Source of the DNA: Boswellia sacra
Lineage: Eukaryota; Streptophyta; Magnoliopsida; Sapindales; Burseraceae
DNA: 64,000 nucleotides
Reading direction: 5' to 3'
Assembly: GCA_013180625.2 (NCBI GenBank)
Contig: SNVD02009765.1
Coordinates: 62,001 to 126,000, forward strand
Below the pieces are notes generated by a model, which made no database searches, had not been told where the DNA came from, and saw only the letters and a list, made by a program, of their open reading frames with translations. The first letter of the stretch is position 1; each line of letters starts with the position of its first letter. Shown in pieces: positions 23,020 through 35,331 of the stretch. The position numbers and the translations under genes are program-made.

Positions 23020-23520
23020 TTACAGCCAATTTTTTAAGAACTTCCAAAATTTTCCTAGAATTGAGGTTGGCGCCTCCTCAACCATCATAGGTATTTCCTT
23101 ACTTTGATTCTTCAGAGAAACTACCTCCCTAGTTTTTTCCACTATTTGTTTACCAAGCTTCATCGATTCAGGAGCAGGATATACTCCGAGCAGGAATTTT
23201 CGGGCACATTGATCTCGGTATTCGATCTTTAATACCTCGATCTCATATTTGACCTTTTTCACTTCTTCAAACCAGCTTTCACCCATAAGCGTCAATTGCA
23301 TTTTTCTTTTCCTCCGGATCAATCTTGATTTTTCCAATTCCTCTATAGCACATAGAGCTTTTAGCTCCACTTCAAGGTTGGCAAAGTTCTTCGCCATATG
23401 TTTCACATAACTATATTTGACCTTCACGAACTTGTATATTTTTTTGGCGGCATACAGTGCCAGCCCAATCAATGCACTGCTTCCTGCCCCAATTCCGGCT
23501 TGTACGAGTGTTGCCTCCAT
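23020..23520 (-). CDS. CC-domain protein related to the N-terminus of RPS5-type NLRs
   Basis: Reverse-strand exon of 166 codons starting MEATLVQAGIGAGSS. I chose the ATG at 23518-23520 because it directly follows a conserved splice acceptor (ATATGCAG then GATGG) shared by the other copies; the frame stays open a few codons upstream. Residues about 9-23 are hydrophobic. Residues 30-120 form a charged helix with GESWFEEVKKV, which fits the V-x-x-W-L-x-x-V pattern of RPS2/RPS5-type coiled coils. Then come CARKFLLGVYPAP, KLGKQIVEKTREVVSLK and MVEEAPTSILGK, which parallel the RC-G-CP / YKLGK / VAE-P order before NB-ARC in those receptors. There is no P-loop or LRR, and the protein ends KFLKNWL. 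It could be a small adaptor or decoy-like CC protein, or a truncated NLR. Inferred membrane or cytosolic location is uncertain. Confidence 0.75.
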   Translation of the reverse strand: MEATLVQAGIGAGSSALIGLALYAAKKIYKFVKVKYSYVKHMAKNFANLEVELKALCAIEELEKSRLIRRKRKMQLTLMGESWFEEVKKVKYEIEVLKIEYRDQCARKFLLGVYPAPESMKLGKQIVEKTREVVSLKNQSKEIPMMVEEAPTSILGKFWKFLKNWL

Positions 23521-23898
23521 CCTGCATATATTCATCATGGTTGAAAAAAAGAAAGAAAGAAGAAAACTGGAAGCTGAGAATGTACGTGAAGGAGAGGACT
23601 TGAAGAAGAAGGCACGAGGATTTTTTTTTTTTCGGAAGAAGGAAAACAGAGTTCATACAGGGCAGCAACGTTTGGACAAAGAAGGCAAGCGCAATTAATA
23701 CATGGAAGCTGTGTTTTGTTTGCTTACAGAGAAAGGGTTGGATAACGCAAGATTTAAAATATTGGGATGATCAAAATCTCTTGAATTCATGCGAAGATAT
23801 GATTAAAAGTTAATGCATAACACTGGTATAGAGACAGGCAACATTAATGGTCTATTGGCAAGCCAGCTGATCACAAGCTTGATTAAAGCAATAATTAC

Positions 23899-23966
23899 CT
23901 GCAAGTTAAAACTGGTAGATTGTCTCTTCTACTGTCTTAGATGCTTCAGAAAAGTAGTTGAGGAAC
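23899..23966 (-). other. Untranslated exon 2 of CC gene copy B
   Basis: 68 nt between an acceptor (GAACAG then GTTCC) and a donor (TTGCAG then GTAATT). The same 68-nt exon occurs in copy C at 34350-34417, and its first part occurs in the leader at 47379. It has no ATG, so it is inferred to be 5' UTR. Confidence 0.65.
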
Positions 23967-24139
23967 CTGTTCAAATGCATGTTGAAGGAAATAATTAGAG
24001 TTAACAAGGCATATTAATAAGAGAAGAGGAGGATTACTATCTCTGGGACACCCCATTAGCTATTACTTAAGAGAGAACATGTGTGTGTATATATATATTT
24101 ATTTATGAGGTAAGAGAACATTTTTGAGTCAAAAATTAG

Positions 24140-24284
24140 TTGTACCCCAAGCTTTTAGAAGAACGCGAGAGGAAAAGTCTGAGCAGATGTAGAGTAGATT
24201 GCAGATACCTGGAGGAGTGAGAGAGGAAACGCCTGAGCGGAGTAGAGTTGGACAAGAGAGTTTGTCCTTTGCGGGTTTATATAG
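24140..24284 (-). promoter_or_regulatory. Promoter and first exon of CC gene copy B
   Basis: TATA box CTATATAAAC on the minus strand (24275-24284), followed by the pyrimidine-rich leader that contains the reverse of GAGAGAGGAAACGCCTGAGC. A donor-like GGGGTACAA lies near 24145. Transcription would run to exon 2 at 23966 and the coding exon at 23521. Confidence 0.65.
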
Positions 24285-24936
24285 AGTTAATCCTTCATTT
24301 TTTTATTCATATTCATAGGCAATTTGTATCCACTGCTGTATTAGTATGCACTTTTATTATTATTATCATTTAATACAGTGTCAGTCCTTTTGACCTCAAC
24401 ACAGAATATGTTGCAAATGATAATATTAGTAATGGATTCACCTTTAATCTTTATGCGCCCCGTCTTTTATTCCCAACCAATTATACTACAATACAAAATA
24501 CATTCTTATGATACTGTTAGTACAGATTCTTCTTTTATGTTTTTGCACCCCAAATTTATGCGCCTCATCCTATCTTTTGTATAATAATCACTATTCTTCG
24601 GAGAGTTCTCACATTCACAGCGCCCCCTTTTATTAACAACCAAAGGTTGGCTGGTTTTGACAGTTTTAATGTTCATCGTCACTCTGCAACAACTAAAGTG
24701 TTTAAAAAGTATTAAACTAGTCATGATCCCTTCTTGTTAGCGACGCGGGATCGGTGACTAACGCTAATCTAATAATGTCTCCACAAATATCATTAACAAT
24801 AATTTTTTAATAAAATTAAGTTTTTCGTTTGAAAGTTTTCTATTTTATTCATTTAATTTCAAGGCTTACAAAAATATAAAAAAAGTATTTTCATCTTTGT
24901 TATTAAAAATTAATAATAATAATAATATGGATCCCC

Positions 24937-24972
<36 letters not shown>

Positions 24973-25109
24973 CTCTGATCCTAAATTAAATTTATGTGAA
25001 AGTGAGCAATACATTTTGAAAGCCTAAGGCTGTAGCTAGAAGCTTATCATATGCAAGTTTTCCCCTTTTTTTTTTGTTATTCGTGATCACTTGCATTAAT
25101 GTGTCATAT
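24285..25109. other. Intergenic DNA with TA microsatellite
   Basis: No gene seen. A TA run lies at about 24940-24970. The block at 24600-24780 resembles 34740-34930, again as part of the duplicated unit. Confidence 0.5.
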
Positions 25110-28100
25110 AACTTTTTTTTTTGAAAAAAGTTACTATTCACATAAAAGAAAAAGTGAATGTACAAGATACGAGGGGTATACCCTAAGAAAAGTACCTAAT
25201 ACTCACAATTCCAAACAGGAAATACTAATGCCCAAGGGTCCAAAACAAAACAACCTAAACAAGAGAGCCAAAGGCCCAATCAAATAGAAAAAAAGGTGCA
25301 CAGGCCCAAACCAACCACAACTAAACCAATAGCAAAACAAAGTCCAAGAACAAAGTTAATTATACTTACCCCATATGGCACGAAGCTGAGAAGTGATCGC
25401 ATACTTGGCCTCCAAGGCTAGAAGCCGAGACCGAACCAAGTTAAAAATCTCATCAGTCACCTGACGACAGGTCTGACGTCGCTGTTGATACATACGATCA
25501 TTCCTTTCATACCAAAGAGAATAAACCGTTGCAGAGAAGACCAAACGTGCAAGGATATGTCCAAAATTCTTCCTGCCCTGGAGATGCAGAGAAGCCTATT
25601 GGAGCAAGGACGTCCAACAAAAGGATGGCCAAACAACGAGAGTCTTAGCTGAAATCTCCCCCCAAACAGAAGATGAGAAAGGACAGCTAAAGAAAAGATG
25701 GTCATGGGTCTCATTTGCTGAAACACAGAGAACACAGCTTGAAGATTGTAAGATACCATGACGTTGAAGTCGATCCATAGTACGAAACCGACCCAAAGAG
25801 GCAAGCCAAAGAATGAAAGAGTGTCTTGGGACATGGCCAGGGAACCAGAGAAGATGATGAAGAGTGTTCACCAGTTGCCTACTCCGTAACAATTCCCATG
25901 CGGAGCCAATAGAGAAAATATCTAAGGTATGGCCCTCCCAAACAACATGATCAGGAGCCCCCATCGTAGGTCGGATGCTGACTGAGTCCCAAATCAACCT
26001 AAGGGCCTAACCTCCATCAGGAAAAGCCCAGTCCCCATTCTGAATAATGTCTGAGACCCTAGCATCTGAAGGAAGACCTGTGGATGTAAGAGTCCTGAAG
26101 GGTAGCAAGTCACACAGACGCCCCTGTGGCAACCAGTAATCCTGTCAAAGAGAGGTATTATGACCATCTCCAATACAAAAGACAAATTTACCTCTACACC
26201 AAGCCCAACTGTGCAAAATCTTCTTCCAAGACTAAGAGGCTCTAGAAGTTACCCGAATCTGCCAAAATGAGCGGCCCCGAAGGAGCACCTTATGAACCCA
26301 AGAAGACCAAGTGGAGGATTGGTTAGAAAGAAGTCTCCAAACATGTTTCAGAATAGCTGCACGATTTCACTCCTTGACTCGCTTTATTCCTAATCCACCT
26401 TCTTTCAACAAATAGCAAACCGAATCCCAAGCTACTTTGACCCCAGAACGAGACAAAGAGATCCCTTTCCAAAGGAAAGCAGTCATAATACCTTCGATCC
26501 TCCGTACCATAACTACAGGTAGAGTGAACATGGAGGACCAATAGACCTGGATGGAAAAGAGAACCGACTTGATCAATTGAAGTCGGCCAGCATAAGTCAG
26601 CATAGCAGATGTCTATAACATAATCCTCGACAAAATCAGTTCTATCAATGGAGCACAATTTGAGAGGCATAATCTAGTACTGATTAGAGGTATCCCCAGA
26701 TATCTGACCGGCAGACTCCCCACTTGAAAACCCAAGATGGCCTCCAATGCAGTTTGGTCCTCATCATTGACTCCAGAGAAGAAGATATGACTTTTGGCCG
26801 AATTCGTAACTAAACTAGAGAGCTCTGTGAACTTCTGTAATGCAGCACGGATCACACTAACAGAGCCCATATCTGCCCTACAAAAAACCATTAGATCATC
26901 TGCAAAACAAAGATGAGTGAGAGAAACCTGCTGACATCTCCAATGATATCGAAAACCAGGCCTCTGAGTAGCCTCTCAAAGAATACCACTCAAACCCTCC
27001 ATGGCCAGCACAAAAAGGTATGGCGATAAAGGATCACCCTATCGAATTCCTCTAGAGGTGGAGAAGAACCCGTGAAGCTCTCCATTTAAAGCAACTGAGA
27101 AATATGCAAAGGACATACATGTCGCAATCCAGCGAACCATACACTCTGAAATACCGATCGTTCTTAAACCCAAAAGAATGAAATTCTAGCTGACAGTATC
27201 AAAAACTTTGCGAATATCCACCTTTAAAGCACATCGAGGAGGCGAGCGCCCAAGATGATAATTATGCATCAGCTCTTGAGTCAATAGAATGGCATCAGAA
27301 ATTCTTCGACTGGGGACAAAAGCAGACTGTGAACTCCCAATCACATTAGGTAAGACCGCTTTGAACCGATTCACGATCACTTTGGAGATACACTTATAGA
27401 GCACATTACAACAAGAGATTGATCGAAAATCACTTATAGTCCTTAGACTCTCAACCTTAGGGACCAAGGCAATTCTAGTGGCGTTAACACATTTAAGCAT
27501 CCGACAAGTCGTGAAGAAGTAGCGTACAGCAGCCTTAAACTCCATACTAATAATATCCCAAGCCCTCTTAAAGAATAGAGAGGTATACCCATCTGGTCCT
27601 GGGGCTTTATCATCAGGAATCGAAAATAAAGCTGACTTGATCTCATCATCAGTAATAGGGCATGACAAAGAAGGTAACATCTCCTCAGAAACTCTTCCAG
27701 AGAAAAACCGAGAAGCATCTTCAATAGAAGGTCTAGAAGGAGCTATAAGCAGCTTCTGAAAATACCTCACAGCTAGATATCCTAATTCGCCTTGATCTGT
27801 AAAGACGGTGCCATTCTCATCCTCAAGTTGATGAATTCGGTTCCTGGCCTGTCTATGGATCAATGACTTATGAAAGAATTTGGTATTCTGATCCCCTAAA
27901 GAAAGCCATTGGATTCCTGACCTCTGTCGAAAGAAAGCCTCCTCGTCTCTGCATAATTGCAAATACTGTTTAGCAGAAACCCTTTCAGCCGAAATACATT
28001 CTGTTGAATAGGGGTTCTCATCCAGAGCAGCCTGAGCCGCAACCCACTGAGCATTGGCCTCGATGACTCTACTAGAAATATGGCTAGAATCCTTTGCATG

Positions 28101-28393
28101 TAAAGTCCTGAGTTCACGTTTCAACAAACCCAATTTCGGTGTGACCCGAAACATAGGATCTCCATCGACAGGTATAGACCACACTCTCTGTACAATCTCC
28201 AAGAAACCATCTCGGTCAGCCCAAAAGTTCAAGAATTTAAAAGGACTGAAGGTTCGCCTACGCTGATCTCTAAATCTAATAGCACTGTGGTCAAAAGCAT
28301 CTCGAGGAAGAACCTCAGAAGTTGTGCTTGGCCATGTCAAGAACCATGAAGAGTTACCAAAACTCCAATCAAGAGTTCTAAGTATTATGAAAG
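25110..28393 (-). pseudogene. L1-type LINE, ORF2 relic with 3' tail
   Basis: Non-LTR retrotransposon on the minus strand. The remaining ORF2 starts near the end of the endonuclease domain (RDAFDHSAIRF, about 28300), followed by reverse transcriptase: DDKAPGPDGYTSLFFKRAW, LVPKVESLRTISDFRSISCC, SSQSAFVPSRRISDAILLTQ, the FADDLMVF catalytic box near 26890-26910, and GSLPVRYLGIPL. The C-terminal zinc-binding region shows CVLCVSANETHDHLFFSCPF near 25690-25745. Stops interrupt it at about 27188, 27050, 26613, 26350 and elsewhere. The 3' UTR ends in a poly-A (poly-T at about 25110-25122 on the plus strand). The 5' end is truncated or lost at the hAT insertion. No target duplication found. Confidence 0.9.
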
Positions 28394-29168
28394 TAGGTTT
28401 GGCAAATTCTATACGATCCGTTAACACGACACGAACTCATTTGATAAAAATGTGTTTTAGATATAATATTATCATATTAGGTCATTAATGGGTTAACACG
28501 ATAAAACCCGTTTGATATCGGTTATACTATAAAAAATCATTTCATCTGTTTAACTCGTTAATATTAAGGATAATATAGTAAATTTATTTATGATACATAA
28601 AAAAATAATAAAATATAACAAATACTAATTTATAACTATATTTAACCTAATTAAAATTATTCTAACACAATTACATCATCTATTTCTTATGCGTGTATGA
28701 GTATAACATTTTGATGAGAAATATAAATAAAAAACTTATAAAATGTTCTATTTAATTTTCAAAACTCATTCAATAATTAGACATTATCAATTATTTATCT
28801 TAAATACACTTTAGATGGATATTTAAATGATGTTGGATACAAAATTTAGTTTATATTTTCGTATTATATTAAATTTGGATATTTCAATAGATTCAAAATA
28901 TTTATTAGATTTTATATTTATAAACTATTGGTTGTATTTTTTGTTTAGAATTTATACAAATCATGTTACACATATTGTTATCTAACTTGAAAATAAAAAA
29001 AGGGTTAAATGGGTTGGATTCAGGTAACACATTAAGTTAACAGTCGGGTTCGGGTTTATAGATTTAGACCCAATAAGTTAAAGGGTCGGATTTGGATTAA
29101 CATAATTTAACACGACACGAGTACGAAACGATACGAAATCACTCTAACACGACCCATTGCTAGGTCTA
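28394..29168. mobile_element. hAT-like non-autonomous element, 775 bp
   Basis: Ends TAGGTTTGGCAAAT and, inverted, TAGACCTAGCAATG, with subterminal AACACGACACGA repeats in both orientations. It is flanked by the perfect 8-bp direct repeat TATGAAAG at 28386-28393 and 29169-29176. There is no transposase frame. It landed at the 5' edge of the LINE relic. Confidence 0.88.
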
Positions 29169-29339
29169 TATGAAAGTAGTCCTAGTTCTTAGAAATCGTT
29201 ATTTTTCCTGCCACACCATACTCAACACTCCTTAGGAACTTTCATCCCCCTTTGCTCAGGGCTGACCGCTTAAAAACTTGACCTTCTGCCCAATAATCTC
29301 TCCATATTTGGATTGTTCTACACTATGTTTTTTCTGAAT

Positions 29340-29346
29340 TATTATA

Positions 29347-29393
<47 letters not shown>
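29340..29393. repeat. TTA trinucleotide microsatellite
   Basis: About fifteen tandem ATT units at 29345-29393. The poly-Tyr frame read across it is meaningless. Confidence 0.95.
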
Positions 29394-30065
29394 ATAAAAA
29401 CACTAGCATCAAATCAAGAACAGGAGAAGTTCTTGACAAATTTCTCCACGAATGAATTTAATTTCTCCCTATGTTACATCATATTTTATGTTCCACCAGA
29501 CCGCCTCCTAGTTTGTCGTTGTTGATTCCTTGAATTTTCTTTGTCTTTGTTTTTTTTTTTTTTTAAGTTTAATTATCTCAGTTTAATACCTAACAAATGA
29601 GTGATAAAAAAGACATGAAATTTGGGCCTTTCGTTGTCAAGTATTACAAGAAATTAATTTCCATAAATCCACAAGCCTAGGACAGTTAATTTATTTTGAG
29701 TCTTTCTTTTTTTTTTAAATAAAAATAAAAGTTACTGCCGTTTCTGGGCAACCAAATGGTGATCTGTTATTTAACTTGAATCTTCCAATGAAAGTGAGTG
29801 AATCAAATTTTATTGGAAGTGTGTGTTAGTTTAGATAGCACATTACCACATTAGGTTTTTAAGTATTTACCCATTACAAAAATGCTTCACTGAAAGGAAC
29901 AAAAATCAGGAAAGAATTTGATTACGTAGTAGATGCCCCTGAAACACCAAATAAAACTTCTGCTGATTATAAAGAGAGCAGGTGTGATAATTAGAAGAGT
30001 TTAACAGTACCTGTAAATAAAAGGAAATTAAGCACACGAACAAAGTTAAAATCTTATTAGGACAT

Positions 30066-30634
30066 TTAAACCAATTGAAATGGAAGCCATTCAGAATTTT
30101 CCATCTCTACCATTGAAGTCCAGGCCTTTTCCCCTTTTTTTTCACTGAAGAACTTCCCCATTTTCCCTAGAACTGAAGTTGGCGCCTTCTCAACTATCAG
30201 TGTTGTTTCCTTAACTTGGTCCTTCAGAGAAACTACTTTTTTAGTTACTTCCACTATTTCTTTACTAAGTTTCACCGTTCCGGAAGCTGGATATACTCCA
30301 ATCAGGAATTTTCGCGCACTTCGATTTTGGTATTTAATCTTCAATTCCTCGACCTCATCTTTGATCTTCTTCACTTGTTCGAACCAGCTTTCACCCTTGG
30401 GCGTCAATTGCATTTTTCTTTGATTGCTAACCAATCTTGATTTTTCCTCTTCCACTATATCACATAGAGCTTTTAGTTCCCTTTCAAGGATGGCAAAGTT
30501 CTTGCTCATATGTTTCACATAACCATATTTGAGCTTCATGAACTTGTGTATCTTTTTGGCACCATATACTACAATTCCAATTAGTGCAGTAAATACTGTG
30601 TCCCAGTTCCTGCTTGTAACAGTGCCGCCTCCAT
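30066..30634 (-). pseudogene. CC-domain NLR-like gene, copy C, frameshifted near the start
   Basis: Closest relative of the gene at 23020-23520. The expected start MEAALLQAGTG at 30634 follows the conserved acceptor TTTTTGCAG. A 2-bp insertion relative to copies B and D near 30600 throws this frame into a stop. The rest of the protein stays open in another frame from there to 30066: TALIGIVVYGAKKIHKF, GESWFEQVKKIKDEVEEL, SARKFLIGVYPASGTVKLS, EKAPTSVLGK, then a longer tail (MGKFFSEKKGEKAWTS). The long intact body suggests a recent hit, or use of a different start or splice site. Exon 2 and promoter lie 3.7-4 kb upstream. Confidence 0.7.
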
Positions 30635-30659
30635 CCTGCAAAAATTTAGACGGTATAAT

Positions 30660-32756
30660 TTTTTATTATTGCATTGCAAGAATATTCCATATTCATGCCT
30701 ATTCTGATACAGTATATTGTCATTGCTTCACCGTTATCGTTAGGTATCTTTAATCTACTTCCCCTAGCGAATAATCTTTTGAATGTTATTGAGGAAACAA
30801 CACTAAATATACTCTTTCTTATGATTTTTTACTTCGGAAAAACAAATATGACCACAGATAATGCATGTCTCTTATGAAATGGGTTACAAGAACTTTTGTG
30901 TTTACAATTTAATAAGAATCATATGATACTTGCGAAGCATATCATCATATTCAAAGAAATATATTCCCAATATTAAACAGTTCAAAATTAGCTTATTTGT
31001 AAGTTAATGTACGAACTTGCAATATAAAACAAATTTCTATAATATTTTTATAAGTATCAATTTAGAATAGCAGAAATGCACCACAATAAAAATTTGAGAT
31101 CAAATGATCAATCATTTAATTCTATACTTTCCAAAGTACACATATGGCATAGCTGCTTTTACAAATATTTTACGAGTATTTTTATAAACATTTACGAGGT
31201 GCTGCTATTCGCCCTTCACTTATCTTCTAAAGAAACCCCTATCCTTCATATACCCCAAATAAAAATTTTATAAACATTTTATTACTAATAACATCATATA
31301 TAAAATCCCATGAAAACCCTATCCTCTTCTTCTTCTTCTTCTTCTTCTTCTTCTTCTTCTACCTACGGATATAAACACCCACCATTTGACCGATTTCTCT
31401 ATTACAAAATAGCCATTGAGTCTAATGCAATTCATTTCAGTTTATTGTAATTATTTTTTCTAATTTGATAAATATTTTTGTTTTTGAATGATGTAGATTG
31501 AACTAACCATAGACAATAAAAAGGGTCGAGCATCCATGTCTTTTATAACCATTATCTCTTAGTCAATACTATAAGTATATACAAAGCTTAGAAATACATC
31601 CATAAAAAAATTGACAAATAAGTTACGACTCTTTTGGCGAACGTGATTTTAAGACAATTGATTCTTGATTACGGAATGTTTTATCAGTTTCAATTAATAT
31701 TGTGCAGAACTCAATTTCTCATTAATACTTGCATAGGCACAACTTTATATGAGTAGAATCCGTTGTTAGATAAGCTATGGAAATCCATAAGGTAGCATCC
31801 ACTAGCACGGATGAAAGATCACCATTTGAGATCTTCATTTTAGTTTTATTATATTTGCAACGCCTAAGAAATATATGGATGAGATTATATTAAATAAGAT
31901 CAAATATTAGGGTTTGTGATATATGTATGGACTATTAAATAAAATCAATTATTAGATTTTATCATTTATGTATGGACTGTAAAAAGTATTTACAAGAACA
32001 AAAATATGAAAGAAGGTTCAAATAATTTAAATTGAATTTTTAAGTAATTATAAAAAAAGGGATCCTTTTAGACGATAGGTGGGGGGCATAAAGCATCACT
32101 CTTTTGAAAATCTATTTTCAAGTTCATTCGTTTTTTCTTTTTTTAATTAAAAAGTAAACACCATTTATCATGTTGATTTTCCTTTTCAAATCAATTTCCA
32201 TCTTTATGAATCGTGATTCAAATTTCAAAAATTATTCCAAAATCATACATATCAAATAATTTGGTATGAATTTAAAACTACAACATCATTGAAACATTCA
32301 TTTGTGAATCGATTCACATTATTTGAGATGAAATTTAGAAAGAAAATTATTCTTTCATTGTACTGAAACTACATTAAGTAGTGTATGTTCTCTTAAGATT
32401 TATTTATAATGCCTAAAAATTAAAATTGTCTTTCTTAAATTTGTCGCGTCGTTTTTCCTTTCTTATTTCATTTTCATTTTTATTCCTTTTGATTTTCTAT
32501 GTTGAAAATTTTGACCAAAATAAATTTCCATTGTTGTTGGCTTTTTGGTTTAGAAAGGGAACAAAATACTAATTTTGGCTTTGTCTTTGCCACGATGGGT
32601 AAGTTGAAAGTAAGAAAAAAAAAAATTTAATCACGTACATGTGAATTAAATGCTTTTCCCGGATGCAATATGCAGCTAACATTTGTTCAAAACTTCAAAC
32701 TAATAATCTTCTTCTAGGCACCATATCGCTCCTTTGCTATCCAATATAGATTTCCC
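30660..32756 (-). other. Long first-intron region of copy C
   Basis: Non-coding AT-rich DNA between the coding exon and exon 2 at 34350-34417. It contains a CTT microsatellite at about 31325-31360. No gene seen. Confidence 0.45.
31325..31360. repeat. CTT trinucleotide microsatellite
   Basis: About eleven tandem TTC units. Confidence 0.95.
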
Positions 32757-32759
32757 TTA

Positions 32760-33333
32760 GGGCATGTTTGATGCATTGTATAGTATTGCATAATATAGCA
32801 TTAAGAAATCATACTACATTTGATCAGATTTTGAGTGGGATTGTATAGTATAATGCGAATACTGTAATGATACTGTAGCAGTACTGTTTGCATAAAAGTT
32901 TAGTTTTTTTATATCAAGCCTACCCATGGATTAACACCGTATAAGCTTGTTTTTGTCTCAATTTTCACTAGTAAATACAAAAAAATTTATATAAAGTAAA
33001 TATTTATATAATTAATAAATAATTTATTAAAAATTTAAATAAAAATCAATTATTTAAATAAATAAAAATAAAATATTTAAATAAATAAAAAATTTAATAA
33101 TTCAATTTTTATCTTAAAAATAATTTTAATTATTATTTAAATTTATTTTATATGTAAATTGAACTTTTCATATTATAATTTTTTTTTTTACGTTTTATCT
33201 AATACACTACTCTACCAAATATAGTATAGTATTATGTCTTATTTAATCTTATTCTATACTATTCAATCCAATCCAATCCAAATAAATTTATGTTATCCTA
33301 TACATTGTGTTATACAACGCATCAAACATGTCC
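32760..33333. mobile_element. Tourist-like (PIF/Harbinger) MITE, 574 bp
   Basis: Terminal inverted repeat GGGCATGTTTGATGC at the left and GGACATGTTTGATGC inverted at the right (14/15). It is flanked by TTA on both sides (32757-32759 and 33334-33336), the 3-bp target preference of this superfamily. The interior is AT-rich with no coding capacity. Confidence 0.88.
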
Positions 33334-33336
33334 TTA

Positions 33337-34349
33337 ATGTATGAATAATTATAATATTTTTATGATTGAACTCTCCAAAGCTACCAAATTAATTAAGAAA
33401 GGATAATGTGCATGTGTATCAGATAAACTAAACATTCTATTAACCAGAACAAGCAAATCTTAGAAATCAGCTCGAAAACCCAGCCACTTACAAGCCCTTC
33501 TCACCTGCCCTCTGTTCCATGACAAATTTCTCTTCTCTAGATATTTCCACCCTCTCCCTCTATATCATCCCCTCTTCTCTAAACTCATAAATTGCCCATT
33601 GCCGTCATTCTCTCCCACAAGTTAAGCTTAGCCTCCTGGTCCTCCTTCATGGGTTCCCTCTCACCCCAACTCCCTCACCATCCTTCCCTCAAAGATCTTG
33701 TAGAATTTGCGCCTCCTTTTGCTCTAAAGATTTATCCTTTCATGCAAACATGCTTGTTCAGTTTACCAATTTACTTAAAAGCTTGAGTTTCTAGGTGTAG
33801 ACTGATCAATAGTTTTACCTTTCAATACCCCCCGTTTTGCAAGTTGACTAGATCTTACAATCTCTTTTGGGGTTTTTTATGTGCACTAATATAATAATTT
33901 TTTTTGTCTTAATTGGCAGTAGGGAAATTCAAACCTTAAACCATGAAGTTATAAGATTCTGATACCATGTTAAGTTTACTATTTTACCTAAAAGCTTTAG
34001 TTTGTAGGTGTAGAATTAATAATATAGTTTTATCTTTCAATAGTGTCCAACTGGATTGAATGTTACAACCCTTCAAACAATGCATGGCACCGTGTCACCA
34101 CTATCCCTGACCTCAAACAGAACCAGGTTTTGAATATATATTTCCTAATTTTTATTTACTTATTATATATATAGTAGTCCTCTGTTTGCTTACAGAAAAA
34201 GGGTTGGATAACGCAAGATTAAGAATATTGGGATGATAAAAAATCTCTTGCAGACCTGCAAACATTTGATTAGAACGTATAATGTAGAAGACTTGTATAG
34301 ACGCAGGCAACATTAATGGTATGTTAAAAGGCTAGCTGATCGCAATTAC
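33337..34349. other. Non-coding region upstream of the copy C intron end
   Basis: No gene recognised. The block at 34180-34340 matches 23715-23895, an intronic segment of copy B. Confidence 0.5.
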
Positions 34350-34417
34350 CTGCAAAATAAAACTGGTAGACTGTCTCTTCCGTTGTCTTAGATGCTTCAG
34401 AATAGTAGTTGACGAAC
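34350..34417 (-). other. Untranslated exon 2 of copy C
   Basis: 68 nt, bounded by CTCAG... style acceptor at 34418-34420 and donor TTGCAG/GTAATT. Aligns base for base with 23899-23966. Confidence 0.65.
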
Positions 34418-34559
34418 CTGCTCAAATGGATGTTGAAGGAAAAAATTGAAGTAGAGTTAATAGCTCTGGAACACACCACCAAACACATGCATTAAGAATA
34501 TTTAAGAGAACATGTACATGTATACATACATTAAGATTTAAGAGAACATGTACATGTAT

Positions 34560-34646
34560 ATATATAGATGACGTGAGTAAGAGAACGCCTAAGCAGAGTA
34601 GAGTTATTTTCTAAAGTCTCCAGTCATTTTTTATTCATATTTATAG
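34560..34646 (-). promoter_or_regulatory. Promoter and leader module, copy C
   Basis: TATA box CTATAAATAT on the minus strand (34637-34646) and a leader retaining the reverse of GAGAACGCCTAAGCAGAGTA. It is the counterpart of 24140-24284. Confidence 0.55.
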
Positions 34647-35331
34647 GCGAGTTAATCCAATTTATTAAAGTCAATTATTCATTAATTTTATTTGTATTAG
34701 TTTCCTTTGACGTCAACTCATTCGGAGTCCTTTCCTTTGCGGATCTCACATCTCTTCTTTCATTTACAGCACCCCATCTTTTATTCACAGCCAAAGGTTG
34801 GTTTGTTTTGACATTTTTAACTTTCACCATCATCCTTCAACAACTTAATTTTTCACGAGGTATTTAAACTAGTCATAGTCCCTTCTTGTTAGCGATATGG
34901 AATCAGTGATTCAGTCTAATACAATAATGTCTTCAAAAATATCATTAAGATTAATTTTTTAACAAAAATAATTATTTTTCAAAAAAATTGACAATTTTTT
35001 CATTCAATTTCAACCCTTACAAAAATATTAAAAAAATATTTTCATCCTTATTATTAAATAATTAATGTATATTTTGTATAAAGAAATGATCTTTTTTTTT
35101 TTTGGAAAAGTTACTTAGCAATATAAATCCAAAAAAGTTATAATGTACAAAAATCCGAGGGGCATACCCCAAGAATTACAAAGGGACGTAAAGTCCAAAC
35201 AAACAATCCAACAAAAAGATAGAAAATGAAGGCCACAAGCGGCCTAAACAAAGTAAAAAAGCCACAAACGGCCTTAACAACATAGAAGAGAAATGATCAC
35301 AAACGGTCTAAAACATAAAAATACAAGAGCT

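Noticed and set aside
23899..23966. Open peptide frame across the 68-nt exon (also at 34350-34417)
   Set aside because: No start codon upstream, the frame does not join that of the CC coding exon, and the first-read differences between copies change amino acids. It is better explained as 5' UTR.
25080..25110. Target-site duplication for the ORF2-bearing LINE
   Set aside because: The sequence next to the poly-A (GTGTCATATAAC) was not found near 28.4 or 29.2 kb, so the 5' end stays undefined.
29313..29525. Open frame with a poly-Tyr run
   Set aside because: It is a translation of the TTA microsatellite.
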